A stretch of DNA of 64,000 nucleotides from Pirellulales bacterium (GCA_016931995.1 JAFGDS010000090.1:80464-144463); one strand, 5' to 3'; counted from the first letter of the stretch, positions 41,990-59,322 are shown. The notes: generated by a model not told the origin, from the letters alone. Made by a program: numbers and translations.

Positions 41990-42301
41990 TTAGAAGAAGT
42001 CAATCCGATGTTCTTCGTCGAGCGTGACGATGGCCTTCTTCCAGCTCTTGGTGACTCCCTTGCGGAAGCGGGTCCGGCGGGCCTTGCCCTTGCGGGTTTG
42101 CGTGTTCACCCGAACCACCTTCACGTCGAAAAGCGCTTCGACCGCCTTGCGGATGTCTTCTTTGCCGGCCAGTTGGTTCACTTCGAACGCGTAAGCGTTG
42201 CACCGCTCCGCTTTGTGATAACCCTTCTCGGTCACCAGCGGACGGAGGATGATCTGGTGCGGTTCCAGCTCGAGACGCGTCTTCGTTATATCTTGCGGCA
42301 T
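41990..42301 (-). CDS. rplW: 50S ribosomal protein L23
   Basis: A 103-residue exit-site protein, docking point for trigger factor and SRP. IILRPLVTEKGYHKAERCNA and FDVKVVRVNTQTRKGKARRT are recognisable. FtsY, the SRP receptor, is also in this window. Confidence 0.96.
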   Translation of the reverse strand: MPQDITKTRLELEPHQIILRPLVTEKGYHKAERCNAYAFEVNQLAGKEDIRKAVEALFDVKVVRVNTQTRKGKARRTRFRKGVTKSWKKAIVTLDEEHRIDFF

Positions 42302-42320
42302 GGACGGTGTGCTCCTTGCG

Positions 42321-42962
42321 TCAGGACGCCTGCTTGGCCGCGACCTTCTCGCGGAAGGCGTCCAAGGCGGCTTTGGTCATCAGGAGCCGCTTCGGGCGAA
42401 GCACCTCCAAAGCGTTAAGGTCGGAAACCGGCAACACGAGCACGTCGGCCAGGTTGCGGATGCTCTTGTAGACGTTGACGTCGTAGCCCGCGACGGCCAC
42501 CAGGAGCGTCTGTCCGTCGATCTTCAGGGCCTTCAGGATCGTCGCCATGTCACGCGTCTTGGGCGCGGCGAAGGGCAGATCGTCGATCAGCATCACCTCG
42601 CCGTCGGCGATCCGCGAGGCGACGGCCATCCGCGTGGCCATCCGCACGGCCTTTTTGGGCAGCCGGTACGACCAGTCGCGCGGGCGGCGAGGGAAGGCGC
42701 GGCCGCCGCCGCGGCGGATGTTGCTCCGCCGGGAGCCGGCCCGGGCGTTGCCCGTGCCCTTCTGCCGATACATCTTCCGCGTCGAGCCGGCTACTTCCGA
42801 TCGGTTTTTGTTCTTCGCCGACCCTTGGCGCAGATTCGCCTGGTACATCACCACGACGTCGTGCATCAACTGTTTGCTGATGCGCGGCGCCAACTCGGCT
42901 GGGTCGATGTCGTACGTGCCGACTTTCGCGCCCGTTCGATCGTAGACAGGAAGGCTTACCAT
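42321..42962 (-). CDS. rplD: 50S ribosomal protein L4
   Basis: A 213-residue exit-tunnel protein. The tunnel loop is RKMYRQKGTGNARAGSRRSN and RRGGGRAFPRRPRDW; the C-terminal part has VLVLPVSDLNALEVL. The start MVSLPVYDRTG at 42962 is chosen over an upstream Met that is not conserved. L4 autoregulates the S10 operon in E. coli; the leader here is only about 64 nt. Confidence 0.97.
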   Translation of the reverse strand: MVSLPVYDRTGAKVGTYDIDPAELAPRISKQLMHDVVVMYQANLRQGSAKNKNRSEVAGSTRKMYRQKGTGNARAGSRRSNIRRGGGRAFPRRPRDWSYRLPKKAVRMATRMAVASRIADGEVMLIDDLPFAAPKTRDMATILKALKIDGQTLLVAVAGYDVNVYKSIRNLADVLVLPVSDLNALEVLRPKRLLMTKAALDAFREKVAAKQAS

Positions 42963-43027
42963 CGCTTCGACGTCTTTATGTTGTCTGAAATGACGCAAGG
43001 GCGTCCCGAACCGCTTCCGGGCGCCCT

Positions 43028-43717
43028 CTAGCCGAGTTTATTGGTCTGGGAGACGATCACGTACCCGCCGTTTGGGCCAGGCACGGCGCCGCGGATCAGC
43101 AGGAGATTATTCTCCAGGTCCACGCGGACCACCTTGAGGTTCCTCGCCGTGCACCGCGCGCCGCCGTAGCGGCCGGCCATCTTCCGGCCCTTGAGCACGC
43201 GGCTGGGCGTGGCGCTCGAGCCGGTGCCGCCGATGTGGCGATGGCATTTTTTCACGCCGTGCGTGGCGCGCTGGCCGCTGAAGTTGTGCCGCTTCATGGG
43301 GCCAGCCGTGCCGCGGCCCTTGCTCGTGCCCACCACGTCGACCGACGCCGTCTCGGTGAACACGTCCACGCGGAGTTCCTGGCCGACCTCGACCCCGTCG
43401 ATCGACCCGCGCAGCTCGCGCACGAACCGTTTCGGCTCGCACCCCGCCTTAACGACGCTGGGGGCGCCGGCCGCATTGCGGCGTTTTTGACGCTTGCTGT
43501 CCAGAAGGGCGACGTGGCCGCGCACGCTGCGGGAAGCAAGGCGACGGGGCTTGTCGAGATAGCCCAACTGAACCGCCTCGTACCCGTCGCGCTCGACGGT
43601 CTTCACCTGCAGCACGTGGCAGGGGCCCGCCTGAATCACCGTGACCGGGATGACCGCGCCCGACTCGTTGTAGATTTGGGTCATCCCGACCTTGCGGCCG
43701 AGTAGTCCAGTACTCAT
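43028..43717 (-). CDS. rplC: 50S ribosomal protein L3
   Basis: A 229-residue protein reaching the peptidyl-transferase centre: MSTGLLGRKVGMTQIYNES, then GTSKGRGTAGPMKRHNFSG and the W-finger region GVKKCHRHIGGTGSSATPSR. The rpsJ-rplC gap is 133 nt. Confidence 0.97.
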   Translation of the reverse strand: MSTGLLGRKVGMTQIYNESGAVIPVTVIQAGPCHVLQVKTVERDGYEAVQLGYLDKPRRLASRSVRGHVALLDSKRQKRRNAAGAPSVVKAGCEPKRFVRELRGSIDGVEVGQELRVDVFTETASVDVVGTSKGRGTAGPMKRHNFSGQRATHGVKKCHRHIGGTGSSATPSRVLKGRKMAGRYGGARCTARNLKVVRVDLENNLLLIRGAVPGPNGGYVIVSQTNKLG

Positions 43718-43850
43718 CGCAATTCGCCTTGCTTCGCGTCGCCCGCGGGAACTACCGTCTCGATTGAGACGGGTTTACCCGCTGGGCTTCCGTTACATGG
43801 AAGTTTCCCGAAAGTTGCCCTGCCACACGGCCGCGGGGCGCCCCCGGGCC

Positions 43851-44177
43851 TTATCGGCTGGTCGCCTTGATCTTAATGTCCACGCCCGCCGGCAGGCTCA
43901 GCTTGTTGAGCGCCTCGATCGTTTTCGCCGTCGCCTGGATGATGTCGATCAGGCGCTTGTGCGTGCGGATCTCGAACTGCTGACGGGATTTCTTATCCAC
44001 ATGGGGACTGGAAAGGACGGTGTACCGTTCAATCCGGGTGGGTAGCGGAATGGGGCCATGGACGACCGACCCCGTCCGCTTGGCCGTGTCCGTGATCTCC
44101 ATCGCACTTTGGTCCAAGACCGCGTGGTCGTAGGCCTCCATGCGGATGCGGATGATCTCAGTCGGTTGACTAACCAC
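43851..44177 (-). CDS. rpsJ: 30S ribosomal protein S10 (NusE)
   Basis: A 108-residue protein of the 30S head that also pairs with Nus[41 protein letters not shown] and [12 protein letters not shown] are canonical. The start is read as GTG at 44177 with GGAGG 6 nt upstream; the only in-frame ATG would add 15 odd residues. First gene of the S10-spc run. Confidence 0.95.
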   Translation of the reverse strand: MVSQPTEIIRIRMEAYDHAVLDQSAMEITDTAKRTGSVVHGPIPLPTRIERYTVLSSPHVDKKSRQQFEIRTHKRLIDIIQATAKTIEALNKLSLPAGVDIKIKATSR

Positions 44178-44221
44178 GGTCGCCCTCCGGGGTAACCCAG
44201 TCCCATGTTGCCAAAGACACA

Positions 44222-44238
44222 TCCACCGTCAGGGTGGA
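44222..44238 (-). promoter_or_regulatory. Hairpin at the start of the S10 leader
   Basis: TCCACC-CTGAC-GGTGGA on the minus strand, starting within a few bases of the predicted transcript start. It could stabilise the 5' end or serve as a regulatory stem; too short to resemble the E. coli S10 leader. Confidence 0.4.
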
Positions 44239-44247
44239 AAACTTCAC

Positions 44248-44276
44248 ATAGTATCGCCCCGTCCCCCCGATGTCAA
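44248..44276 (-). promoter_or_regulatory. Sigma70-like promoter for the S10-spc genes
   Basis: Minus strand TTGACA (44276-44271), exactly 17 nt, TACTAT (44253-44248). The start would be near 44241, giving a leader of about 64 nt before the GTG of rpsJ. The best-defined promoter in the window. Confidence 0.75.
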
Positions 44277-44701
44277 CGCCCCGGCGGACAAAATCCCGAC
44301 TCCGGCCAGGATTCCCCGGAGCACAACACCCCAAACTCACCCCCGTCCCCGCAGACACTCAGAGACCAGCCTACGACCCGGAGACGCACAGGTCCGCTAT
44401 TCATCGGTCAGACCGGCCATGCGGCACTACCTGCCGCATATGTTGCCGAGGAACCTGAATCTAGCTGTCGCCTCACCGGTCGCAACACTTGCTGGAAGTC
44501 GATAGTCGCTGCAAGGCCACCTACTAGAGGGTCAAGGATCTCTAGTGTTGCCGGAAATCCGTAGTAATAGGGGGTGGCTAATTAGTTGATAAGTTGGGGG
44601 CCGAATCGGTAGTTTCTGGGAATTGTGTGGGTGATCGCGCTGCGTGGTGCGGCGTCGAATCATGCGGACAATTCGCCAAGGAGTCTATTGGAGTGTGCCA
44701 G

Positions 44702-45099
44702 ATGGATAAACGATTCGCGGTGATTTCGTTTCTGCTGCTCGCCGCCGCGCTGCCTTGCTGTCAGCTTCTGGCAGCCGAGACGTTCGAGCCTGCGTCGATG
44801 TCAGCCGAGGAGTTCAGCCGACTCTCGAAGGTGGATCAACGCGATCTGCTTGTCAGAGTGTTTCGGCAGCGGCTGGAACACGCAAGGAATCTTGAGTATA
44901 GCGTGGACCTGTCCATAAGGTTTTCTTTGAATACCGTGATGGAAAACGCGGCGAGGCGCGAGGCGAGGGACCGTTTACCGAGGGAATGAGAGTCGTCGAT
45001 GCGATTCAGGGAGTGCATTACCTCGCGGATGCCAAAGGAAACCCAGCCGGCAAGATCGAGCCCTTGGTGAATTCCCGGCCGGTGAAGAAGTCCGAGTGA
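44702..45099 (+). pseudogene. Exported hypothetical protein gene, apparently frameshifted
   Basis: The first frame gives MDKRFAVISFLLLAAALPCC with a signal peptide cut near LLAAET, then SRLSKVDQRDLLVRVFRQRL, and stops at 44989 (95 residues). The frame one base earlier is open from about 44911 to a TGA at 45097-45099 and reads protein-like: VFFEYRDGKRGEARGEG, GMRVVDAIQGVHYLADAKG, ending NSRPVKKSE. Joining them at about 44911 gives one product of about 130 residues. So either a one-base indel broke the gene, or only the 95-residue product is made. No known family. Located on the opposite strand inside the ribosomal super-cluster. Confidence 0.55.
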
Positions 45100-45123
45100 C
45101 CGGATGATCTGCGCGGTGCCGCC

Positions 45124-46251
45124 TCAATTCGTCTCCACGGCGTCGCCGCGCCGGAGAGGTAGCTCGACACGCACGCGAGACCCCTTTCCGGGGGATGTGT
45201 CGATGGAGACGTTGCCCTTGAGGAGCTTCGCCCGTTCGCGGATGCCTTGCAGGCCGAACCGGTCGGGGGCCACCTGCTCGGGCACGAAGCCAACGCCCCA
45301 GTCCTCGACCTCCACCCAGACACGCTGGGCGTCGGATCGCAAGGCCACGCGGACCTGCGGGCTGCGGCTGTGGCGGCAGGCGTTGTGCAGCGACTCCTGC
45401 ACGATCCGGAACACCGCCGTCTCCACCAGCGGGTCCCACGGCGCTTCGTGGATCTCGTGAGAGAACTCGATGTCGGGCTCTTCGCGAGCCTGGGCTTCCT
45501 CAACGAGGTACGCCAGGGCCGCCGCGATGCCGCCCGACTCGTCGAGTATCGGCGGCCGCAGCCCGCTGATGAGCCGCCGCGCCTCGCGGATTCCGTCCTC
45601 CAAGAGCGCGAGCGCCTCCTGGTACGCCTGCTGGGCCTCGGCGGGAGCGGCCTGGATGAAGGATCGGATTGCTTCAAGCCGCATTTGCGCGCCGGTAAGC
45701 TGCTGGGCAAGCCCGTCGTGGATCTCGCAGGCAAAAAGCCTCCGTTCGCGCTCCTGCAAATCGAGCATGTCGCCGAGCAATCGCTGCTCCTCGCGAAGAG
45801 ACTGCTCAGCCCGTCTTTGCTCGGTGACGTCGTCGCAGATGATGAGCGTGGCTGACGGCGCGCCGGGCTCAACGACGGGAACCAACCGGCAGTCGCACCA
45901 TTCGCCGTAGACCGTGCGGGTCAAAACCCTCTGGATTTCGCCGGTCTCAAATGCGCGACGCAGGGCATCCGCACACTGCTGCCTGTCTTCCGGGGCGATG
46001 TGGGTGAAGCCGACCGATTGGCGGAGTTCCTCCTGGCGCGGCCCGAGGCGGGGATTGTTGCTGAAGAGGATCCGAGCCTCGGGATCGACGACAAGGACGA
46101 AATCAGAGAGGTTGTCGAGCAACCGGCAGTACTGGGTCTGGGACGTCCGCAGCGCCGCCTCCGCGCGTCGCCGCGCATCGTCGGCCGTTTCCAACTCCCT
46201 GATGCGGCGTCGCAGTTGCTCGATTTCCTCGTTCGTCTGTTCGTGGTTCAT
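45124..46251 (-). CDS. PAS-domain sensor histidine kinase (HisKA_3/NarX-type)
   Basis: A 375-residue soluble kinase. Residues 1-38 form a coiled coil; a PAS domain (about 38-150: YCRLLDNLSDFVLVVDPEAR, with the PAC end CDDVTEQRRAEQSL) follows; then the H-box LFACEIHDGLAQQLTGAQMR, LISGLRPPILDESGGIAA, and HATPase_c with SLHNACRHSR, DWGVGFVPEQ and FGLQGIRERAK. No membrane segment or response regulator is nearby. It interrupts the usual fusA-(tuf)-rpsJ junction. Its core is closely similar to the kinase at 19121-19903. Confidence 0.88.
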   Translation of the reverse strand: MNHEQTNEEIEQLRRRIRELETADDARRRAEAALRTSQTQYCRLLDNLSDFVLVVDPEARILFSNNPRLGPRQEELRQSVGFTHIAPEDRQQCADALRRAFETGEIQRVLTRTVYGEWCDCRLVPVVEPGAPSATLIICDDVTEQRRAEQSLREEQRLLGDMLDLQERERRLFACEIHDGLAQQLTGAQMRLEAIRSFIQAAPAEAQQAYQEALALLEDGIREARRLISGLRPPILDESGGIAAALAYLVEEAQAREEPDIEFSHEIHEAPWDPLVETAVFRIVQESLHNACRHSRSPQVRVALRSDAQRVWVEVEDWGVGFVPEQVAPDRFGLQGIRERAKLLKGNVSIDTSPGKGSRVRVELPLRRGDAVETN

Positions 46252-46385
46252 GCGGAGCCGTCAGTCCATCGAGGTTGGGATATCGGTGGGTGCAGGAGGA
46301 TTGCCGCGGGCGCCGCTGCGACAGACTCAGGCGGGAACAAGACAATTGCTAAGAGCCTTTACCAGAACCCTTGTCCGTTTGATAC

Positions 46386-46457
46386 GTCGTCCTGAGCGCA
46401 GCGAAGGATCTCGTTGGCGTTGCATGAATTGAGATACTTCGCTGCGCTCAGCATGAC
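46386..46457. repeat. Family A palindromic repeat, copy 3
   Basis: GTCGTCCTGAGCGCAGCGAA ... TTCGCTGCGCTCAGCATGAC, same arrangement as 1881-1952. It lies in the leader of the PAS kinase transcript. Confidence 0.8.
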
Positions 46458-46487
46458 GGTTTTGGCCGGGCTCTGGAATAGGCTCTA

Positions 46488-46516
46488 AGTATACCGTTCA
46501 GAGCAGCGAGTCTCCA
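46488..46516 (-). promoter_or_regulatory. Possible promoter for the PAS kinase
   Basis: Minus strand TGGAGA (46516-46511), 17-nt spacer, TATACT (46493-46488). The leader to the ATG at 46251 would be about 230 nt and would include family A copy 3. Confidence 0.45.
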
Positions 46517-46596
46517 CGGCCCGGGCGACGGAATTCCCGCAAGATTTCGCGGGAAATGATGAGTTGCCCACGAAGAATTGCCCGCGACGTGCGTCG

Positions 46597-46643
46597 AAGG
46601 GGACAGTCCCCTTTTCGCTGGCACAAGAATGGGGCAGTCCCTC
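46597..46643. repeat. Family E GGGGACAGTCCC repeat, copy 2
   Basis: AAGGGGACAGTCCCCTTTTC, a 13-nt centre, then AGAATGGGGCAGTCCC. It resembles the polA insertion (two GGG-CAGTCCC boxes flanking T-rich and A-rich arms). It starts 12 nt after the fusA stop, so it may serve as its 3' structure. Confidence 0.75.
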
Positions 46644-46654
46644 ATCGCGGAGGT

Positions 46655-48727
46655 CTACATGAACGATTCCAGCACGCCGGGAGGCGCGGGACCGTAGGTA
46701 GAGGGTTCCATCGAACAGGTGGCTCGCCCCTGGCTCAGGCCGCGCATCGCGCTGGAATAGCCGAACAGCTCGGACAGGGGCGCCTGGGCTTCGATCACGG
46801 TATTGCGTCCGCGGTTGTGCGTGTGGGTGATGATCGCGCGGCGCTTCTGGAGGTCGCTTACGAAATCGCCCAAATACTCCTCCGGGGTCATGATTTCCAG
46901 GTGCATGATCGGTTCGAGCAGGACGATGCCGGCCTCGCGGAGGGCCGTGTTGTAGGCGTCGGAGGCGGCCACGCGGAAGGCGACGTCGTTGGATTCGCCC
47001 TCGCGGAAGCGGCCGCCGCGGACGGTCAGCCGGACGTTCATCAAGGGGAACCCCAACTGGCCACCCCCCTCTGCCTCCTGCCGAAGGGTTTCCACGGCTG
47101 CGGCCAAAAGGGGCGCGGGCAGGGCGTCGCCGCAGCCGACCGCGACGGTGATGGGGCGGCAACCCTCGAACGGCTCGATCTGGACGTCCAATTCGGCGAA
47201 GAGCGTCTGTCCTCCCACGCTGCGGTGGCACGTGCCCGTCGCCTGAACCGATCCCTTGATCGTCTCGCGGTAGCTGACGCGCGGATGGTGGACGCGGACG
47301 TTGAGCTTGAATTCGCGCAGGAGCCGGTGTTTGATCACCTCGAGGTGCAGTTCGCCCATGCCGCTGATGAGCGTTTGGCCCGTCTCGACGCTTTCGACGG
47401 CGTGAAACGTCGGATCCTGCCGCTTCATCATTTCCAGGACGTCGGCCAGCTTCTTCCGTTCGGTCGAGCTCTCCGGTTCGATGGCCATCGAGATGACCGT
47501 TTCGGGAAAGACGATGGATTCGAGGAGGATCGGGTGTTTCGGGTCGCAGAGGGTGTCGCCCGTCACGGAGTGCCGCAGGCCGACCACGCCGACGATGTCG
47601 CCGACCGACACCGAGTCGATCTGGGTGCGTCGGTCCGCCTGGATCTGCCAGAGCTGCGGGACGTTCTCTTTTTTGTCCTTTCCCGCGTTGAGCACGCGGG
47701 AGTTGGCTTTCATTTGCCCCGAGTAGACGCGGACGTAGTGCAGGTCGCCGTGTCGGTCGGCTTGGATCTTGAAGACCAGCCCGCAAAAGGGCTCGTCCAG
47801 ATCGGGCTTGCGCAGCAGCTTCGCTTCCGTTTTGCACTGGGGATCCACGCCCTCGACCGGCGGCATGTCCCGCGGGCTGGGGAGGTATCGGGCGACTCCG
47901 TCCAGCAGCGGCTGCACTCCGATGCCATCCAGGGCCGACCCGCAGAAAACCGGCACGATCATGTCGTGCAGCGTGGCCTGGCGCAAAACGCAATGGATCA
48001 GATCTTCGGGAACTTGCTCCTCGGCCAGCAGGCACGCGGTCAACTCGTCGCTAAACAGGGACAATTGATCGAGCATCTGCGATCGCCACAGGCCCGCCTC
48101 GTCGCGAAGCGTCTCGGGCACGGGCTCGGCCTGGACGACGGCGCCTTGGCTTTCGGTCGTGAATACGAGCAGCTTCATGGCCACCAGGTCGATCACGCCG
48201 CGGAAGGCGTCGCGGACGTGGGGGGGACCCGCGCCCACGGGCAGCGTCACCGCGATGGGCCGGGCGTCCAGCCGCTGCTCGATCTCGTTGAACGTCGCGA
48301 GAAAATCCACCCCTTCGCGATCCATCTTGTTGATGAACGCCAATCGGGGGACGTGGTATTTATCGGCCTGGCGCCAGACGGTCTCGCTTTGGGCCTCGAC
48401 GCCCTCGCGGGCGCTGAAGACGACCACGCCGCCGTCGAGCACGCGGAGACTCCGCTCCACCTCGGCCGTGAAATCGACGTGGCCCGGCGTGTCGATCAGG
48501 TTGACGCGAACGTCCTTGTACGGGAAGGTGACGCAGGCCGACTGGATCGTGATGCCGCGTTGTTGCTCCTCCGGGTCGAAGTCGGTGACCGTGGTGCCCT
48601 TGTCCACCTCGCCGACCTTGTGGCTGAAGCCGCAGTAGAAGAGCATCCGCTCGGTCAGGGTGGTCTTGCCGGCGTCGATGTGGGCGATGATGCCGATGTT
48701 GCGGAGCTTGGTCGGTTCGACGGCCAT
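46655..48727 (-). CDS. fusA: Elongation factor G (divergent type)
   Basis: A 690-residue translocase GTPase. G1 is AHIDAGKTTLTERML, G2 RGITIQSACVTF, G3 DTPGHVDFTAEVERSL and G4 NKMDREGVDF; domains II-V follow, with domain IV HHPRVSYRETIKGSVQATGT and a domain V end SQGRATCSMEPSTYGPAPPG. The switch I reads ITIQSAC rather than the usual ITITSAA, and several stretches (such as KANSRVLNAGKDKKENVPQL) depart from E. coli EF-G, as in the spd-type EF-G paralogues described in spirochaetes and planctomycetes. The start at 48727 is chosen by homology. Position after rpsL-rpsG supports the main translocase role. Confidence 0.93.
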   Translation of the reverse strand: MAVEPTKLRNIGIIAHIDAGKTTLTERMLFYCGFSHKVGEVDKGTTVTDFDPEEQQRGITIQSACVTFPYKDVRVNLIDTPGHVDFTAEVERSLRVLDGGVVVFSAREGVEAQSETVWRQADKYHVPRLAFINKMDREGVDFLATFNEIEQRLDARPIAVTLPVGAGPPHVRDAFRGVIDLVAMKLLVFTTESQGAVVQAEPVPETLRDEAGLWRSQMLDQLSLFSDELTACLLAEEQVPEDLIHCVLRQATLHDMIVPVFCGSALDGIGVQPLLDGVARYLPSPRDMPPVEGVDPQCKTEAKLLRKPDLDEPFCGLVFKIQADRHGDLHYVRVYSGQMKANSRVLNAGKDKKENVPQLWQIQADRRTQIDSVSVGDIVGVVGLRHSVTGDTLCDPKHPILLESIVFPETVISMAIEPESSTERKKLADVLEMMKRQDPTFHAVESVETGQTLISGMGELHLEVIKHRLLREFKLNVRVHHPRVSYRETIKGSVQATGTCHRSVGGQTLFAELDVQIEPFEGCRPITVAVGCGDALPAPLLAAAVETLRQEAEGGGQLGFPLMNVRLTVRGGRFREGESNDVAFRVAASDAYNTALREAGIVLLEPIMHLEIMTPEEYLGDFVSDLQKRRAIITHTHNRGRNTVIEAQAPLSELFGYSSAMRGLSQGRATCSMEPSTYGPAPPGVLESFM

Positions 48728-48818
48728 GTCCGAGGTTCCCCTCGTTTCGGGCGCAAAAAACGACGCCGAGCCGGGAGACACGCGATCCGGCGCGGCGTCG
48801 GGATGGATTGGGTTTCCA

Positions 48819-49289
48819 TTACCACGCGAAGTGGGCGAATGCCCGGTTGGCCTCGGCCATGCGGTGGACGTTTTCGCGCCGGGTCATGGCCGTGCCTTCG
48901 CGGTTGTAGGCGGCCATCAGTTCGGTGGCCAGCTTCTCGGCCGTGGGCCGGCCCTTCTTCTCGCGGATCGCCATGAGCACCCAGCGGATCGCCAGGGACT
49001 GCTGCCGGGCTTTGTTCACCTGCATGGGCACCTGGTACGACGCCCCGCCGACGCGCTTCGAGCGGACCTCGATGTTTGGCTTGATGTTTTCGATGGCCTG
49101 GGTAAAGACCTCGATCGGCGCGACGTCGTGGATCTTCTTGGCAACCAGATCCAAGGCGTCGTAGAAGGCTCGCTGCGCCGCGCTCTTCTTGCCGTCCCAC
49201 ATCAGGCAGTTGATAAACTTGCTTGCCAACAACGATCCGCACTTCGGATCGGGTCTGAGCTGCTTTCGGCTGGCCGTGATGCGACCCAT
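48819..49289 (-). CDS. rpsG: 30S ribosomal protein S7
   Basis: A 156-residue primary head-assembly protein. It shows [60 protein letters not shown], and the end [16 protein letters not shown]. Length equals the family standard. Confidence 0.97.
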   Translation of the reverse strand: MGRITASRKQLRPDPKCGSLLASKFINCLMWDGKKSAAQRAFYDALDLVAKKIHDVAPIEVFTQAIENIKPNIEVRSKRVGGASYQVPMQVNKARQQSLAIRWVLMAIREKKGRPTAEKLATELMAAYNREGTAMTRRENVHRMAEANRAFAHFAW

Positions 49290-49319
49290 AACGTGATTCC
49301 TATGCCAAGAAAGGGATGA

Positions 49320-49691
49320 CTACGACGAGATTTTCGCGCCGTAGCGGCTGCGCGACTGCTTGCGACCTTGCACGGCCAACGTGTCCAACGCCCCGCGGAC
49401 GACCTGATAGCGGACGCCCGGCAGGTCGCGGATGCGCCCGCCGCGGACCAGCACGATCGAGTGCTCCTGCAGGCTGTGCCCCTCGCCAGGAATGTAGACG
49501 GTGACTTCCTTGCCGTTGGAAAGCCGCACGCGGGTGATCTTCCGCAGCGCGGAATTCGGCTTCTTGGGCGTCATCGTCTTGACCTGGAGACAAACCCCTC
49601 GTTTCTGGGGACATTGATCCAGCACCGGCGACTTACTGAGCTTCCGGGGCGTCTTGCGCCGCTTGCGGACGAGCTGATTGATGGTCGGCAT
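49320..49691 (-). CDS. rpsL: 30S ribosomal protein S12
   Basis: A 123-residue decoding-centre protein. The start [20 protein letters not shown] is at 49691; [20 protein letters not shown] contains the Lys that is the streptomycin-resistance site, and [20 protein letters not shown] is the second conserved loop. First gene of a str-type unit. Confidence 0.97.
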   Translation of the reverse strand: MPTINQLVRKRRKTPRKLSKSPVLDQCPQKRGVCLQVKTMTPKKPNSALRKITRVRLSNGKEVTVYIPGEGHSLQEHSIVLVRGGRIRDLPGVRYQVVRGALDTLAVQGRKQSRSRYGAKISS

Positions 49692-49741
49692 TGCGAAACC
49701 CCATTGCGGGGCCAATAGGCCATGGTTATCGAAAACTATTT

Positions 49742-49769
49742 ATTGTGGGGGAATCGTCCCGGTTGTCAA
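49742..49769 (-). promoter_or_regulatory. Sigma70-like promoter for rpsL-rpsG-fusA
   Basis: Minus strand TTGACA (49769-49764), 16-nt spacer, CACAAT (49747-49742), in the 99-nt gap between the rpoC stop and the rpsL ATG. The leader would be about 45 nt. Confidence 0.6.
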
Positions 49770-49790
49770 GTGCCTCGGGTCGGGAAGCGG

Positions 49791-54173
<4,383 letters not shown>

Positions 54174-54216
54174 TCCTTGTATCGGAGAGGGGTATGCGAT
54201 CAGATGTTCGTGGCTG

Positions 54217-57927
<3,711 letters not shown>

Positions 57928-58158
57928 GGACAGACACCCTCCTGTCGCGAATCGTTGGGATGCCAAACACCCGCGACGGCCGGGCAGGGCGCGTGCGCAC
58001 CCCCACCCCAGCCGCCGAAACCCGTCAGAATCCCGGGGTACTCAATAGGCTGAACAACTGCTGCGCACGCACGATTCCTTTTCGCCTCGGCGAAAGTGCA
58101 GTTGGGGAAAGAGAGCGGTGTTCCACGGGGACGCAACGGATCCCAAGCAGCCCAAGGG

Positions 58159-58572
58159 CTACTTGATCGACACCGTCGCTCCGGCCTCTTCCAGCTCTTT
58201 CTTGAGCTTCTCGGCATCCTCCTTGCTGATGCCTTCCTTGACCTTGGCGGGCACGCCCTCGACCAGGTCCTTGGCCTCCTTGAGGCCCAGGCCCGTCGCG
58301 GCGCGGACCACCTTGATCACGCCGATCTTCTTGTCGCCGAATCCCTCCAGGACCACGTCGAACTCGGTCTTCTCCTCGACCGCCGCGCCGGCGCCGCCGT
58401 CGGCCGGACCGGCCGCCATGACGATCGCCCCGCCGGAGGCCGCCTTGATTCCGTGAACCTCTTCCAGATAGTCGCTCAGCTCCTTCGCCTCCTTGAGCGT
58501 CAGCGTGGAGATCTCGTCGCCAAGCTTCTTGGTCGCCGCGGTGAACTCGCGGACTGCTGCGTCTGTCGACAT
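58159..58572 (-). CDS. rplL: 50S ribosomal protein L7/L12
   Basis: A 137-residue stalk protein. N-terminal dimerisation part, Ala/Gly hinge ([20 protein letters not shown]), and C-terminal domain with [20 protein letters not shown] and [16 protein letters not shown]. The N-terminal part is slightly longer than in E. coli (121). Confidence 0.96.
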   Translation of the reverse strand: MSTDAAVREFTAATKKLGDEISTLTLKEAKELSDYLEEVHGIKAASGGAIVMAAGPADGGAGAAVEEKTEFDVVLEGFGDKKIGVIKVVRAATGLGLKEAKDLVEGVPAKVKEGISKEDAEKLKKELEEAGATVSIK

Positions 58573-58702
58573 CGGGCTACTTGTCCTTTCTCATCTCTCG
58601 AAGCACGGCGATCCGGACCCTCGGCCGCGCCGCATGAACACACTGTCGGGTCGTTGATTCGTTAAGCCGAGGGACGTCCCCGGCTTGGATTGCTCGCTTA
58701 TC

Positions 58703-59248
58703 TCAGGGTACCCCGTCCACCTCGTCCTCGCCTTCTCCCTTGGCCTTCTCGGCAATCTGGCTGGCCAGCGCGCCGCCTGGCCCAAGCAGTTGCGCCGCCA
58801 AGGTCGCCCCCGGACCGAGGATCTGGCCCACCAGCAGGCCCAATTGCTCCTCGCGGCTGGGCCACTTGCTGACCTCCATTACCTCCTTGGGCGAGAGTTT
58901 CTCGCCGTCCATGACGCCGCCTCGGATCGCGAACGCCGCGTACTGCTTGTCCTCGGCCAGCCGGGCAACCTCCTTGGCCAGGCTGACGACGTCCTCGCTT
59001 CCCCAGCAGACGGCGGCCGTCCCGTCCAGGCCGTCGAACATCGGCGCCAGGGGCGTGCCCGCCGCCGCGCGCGCCGCCAGGCTGTTCTTCACCACCATGA
59101 GGCGGATCGCCTTCGACTCGAGATCGCCTCGAAGCCGCCAGGTCGCGTTCGCGTCCAGCCCGACCACGTTGACGACCATCGCGTCGTGGATCCCCTCGAA
59201 ACGGCGTTTCAATTCGCCGGTCACCAGCTCTTTGACGTACTTACTCAT
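58703..59248 (-). CDS. rplJ: 50S ribosomal protein L10
   Basis: A 181-residue stalk base protein. MSKYVKELVTGELKRRFEGI starts at 59248; the RNA-binding part has GDLESKAIRLMVVKNSLAAR and the C-terminal helix GPGATLAAQLLGPGGALASQ would bind L7/L12 dimers. A short acidic end follows. Upstream frame is open but not conserved. Confidence 0.95.
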   Translation of the reverse strand: MSKYVKELVTGELKRRFEGIHDAMVVNVVGLDANATWRLRGDLESKAIRLMVVKNSLAARAAAGTPLAPMFDGLDGTAAVCWGSEDVVSLAKEVARLAEDKQYAAFAIRGGVMDGEKLSPKEVMEVSKWPSREEQLGLLVGQILGPGATLAAQLLGPGGALASQIAEKAKGEGEDEVDGVP

Positions 59249-59322
59249 AACCAGCGCCTTCACTCGCGGCGTCGGGCCGCGGACTGTCGGTAGACGTTTG
59301 GGGGCGACCCCTTGCCCTCGGC

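Larger units (their letters stand above)
44178..44701. other. Gap between S10 operon and frameshifted gene
   Basis: A 524-nt stretch. The left 100 nt hold the rpsJ leader and promoter. The rest (44290-44700), including an AT-richer segment at 44480-44600, has no gene or repeat I can support; the base composition looks less GC-rich than the flanking ribosomal genes. Confidence 0.5.
46252..46654. other. fusA-kinase gap with repeats
   Basis: 403 nt holding family A copy 3 (46386-46457), a minus-strand promoter at 46488-46516, and family E copy 2 (46597-46643). No gene is supported. Confidence 0.55.

Noticed and set aside
58080..58095. TTTCGC-CTCG-GCGAAA hairpin between rplL and rpoB as a terminator or attenuator
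   Set aside because: No U-tract on the transcribed strand and rpoBC must be read through; a weak attenuation role cannot be shown.
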